Shown: positions 63,801 to 64,000 of the stretch, piece by piece
Layout: each line of letters begins with the position of its first letter
Position numbering within the stretch: position 1 is the stretch's first letter
NCBI GenBank assembly: GCA_002751075.1
Contig: NAOQ01000151.1
Location: forward strand, 68,564 to 132,563
DNA length: 64,000 nucleotides
Source: Ichthyophonus hoferi
Lineage: Eukaryota; Opisthokonta; Ichthyosporea; Ichthyophonida; Ichthyophonidae
Direction: 5' to 3'
Notes under the pieces: model-generated
The model's database searches: none
The model's input: the letters and a program-made list of their open reading frames with translations, nothing else
What the model was told of the DNA's origin: nothing
Made by a program: the position numbers and the translations under genes

Positions 63801-64000
63801 TTAATATTATTATTGATAATCTGTCATCCTGTACACAAAGAATAGACCATTTTAAAACAAAATATTTTTCTGCAGTGAAATAAATAATTCAAGACATTGT
63901 ATTTTCAGAATGTTTTAACATAAGGACAATGTTAACCCAAATCAACATAAGTGATTTAACTTTTCTCTGTTCTTTGCCTGACAATGCACCCAATATAGTG
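57846..64000. other. 6-kb AT-rich region, no gene recognised
   Basis: After the RAD17 3' UTR both strands are dense in stops. The longest frame (61643-61921 +, 92 codons) shows no family features. Decayed repeats may be present but none could be classified. Confidence 0.55.
58004..58009 (+). other. Poly(A) signal AATAAA of RAD17
   Basis: An AATAAA hexamer about 160 bp beyond the RAD17 stop codon, in a suitable position for 3' end processing. Confidence 0.55.

Overview
The window is nuclear DNA from an animal. It is rich in introns, with about 93 introns inferred in eight genes. Most splice sites are GT-AG, exons are short (often 40-150 bp), and the intergenic DNA is AT-rich. A PGC-1/PRC-type coactivator, a MARK-like kinase, a PKA catalytic subunit and a calcium-dependent mitochondrial carrier all point to Metazoa. 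The compact genes and divergent proteins suggest an early-branching invertebrate such as a sponge, but that is inference. Two runs of N (6794-7043 and 26121-26607) are assembly gaps, both inside introns.

Layout. 1490-8901 (+): SSRP1, the small FACT subunit, 21 exons. 8902-13048: AT-rich DNA with two weak exon candidates. 13049-15384 (+): NTHL1, endonuclease III-type DNA glycosylase, 8 exons. 16754-21558 (+): a PKA catalytic subunit with an unusual N-terminal extension of about 175 residues, 14 exons. 23398-28361 (-): a MARK/AMPK-related kinase with a UBA-like segment, 14 exons. 30077-31540 (-): a possible membrane protein gene, tentative. 32552-36971 (+): an ATP-Mg/phosphate carrier (SCaMC/SLC25A24 type), 17 exons. 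39649-44704 (-): a 989-residue PGC-1/PRC-family coactivator homologue, 7 exons. About 46.4-47.7 kb (-): an old, broken Ty1/copia element. 50432-52385 (-): a 152-residue protein that I do not recognise, 5 exons. 53521-57845 (+): RAD17 checkpoint clamp loader, 15 exons. 57846-64000: no gene recognised.

Three genes (SSRP1, NTHL1, RAD17) act on chromatin or DNA damage. Two (the PGC-1-like coactivator and SCaMC) concern mitochondrial energy. They lie on both strands with separate intergenic spacers, so this is neighbourhood rather than operon structure. Exon joins were checked by codon phase: each of the eight main models adds up to a whole number of codons ending in a stop. The features most worth a second look are the PGC-1/PRC homologue with its internal PLDM repeats, the N-terminal extension of the PKA subunit, two candidate ultra-short introns (23 and 18 nt), three GC-AG introns, a strong CTRAY branch-point pattern, and the unassigned 152-residue protein.
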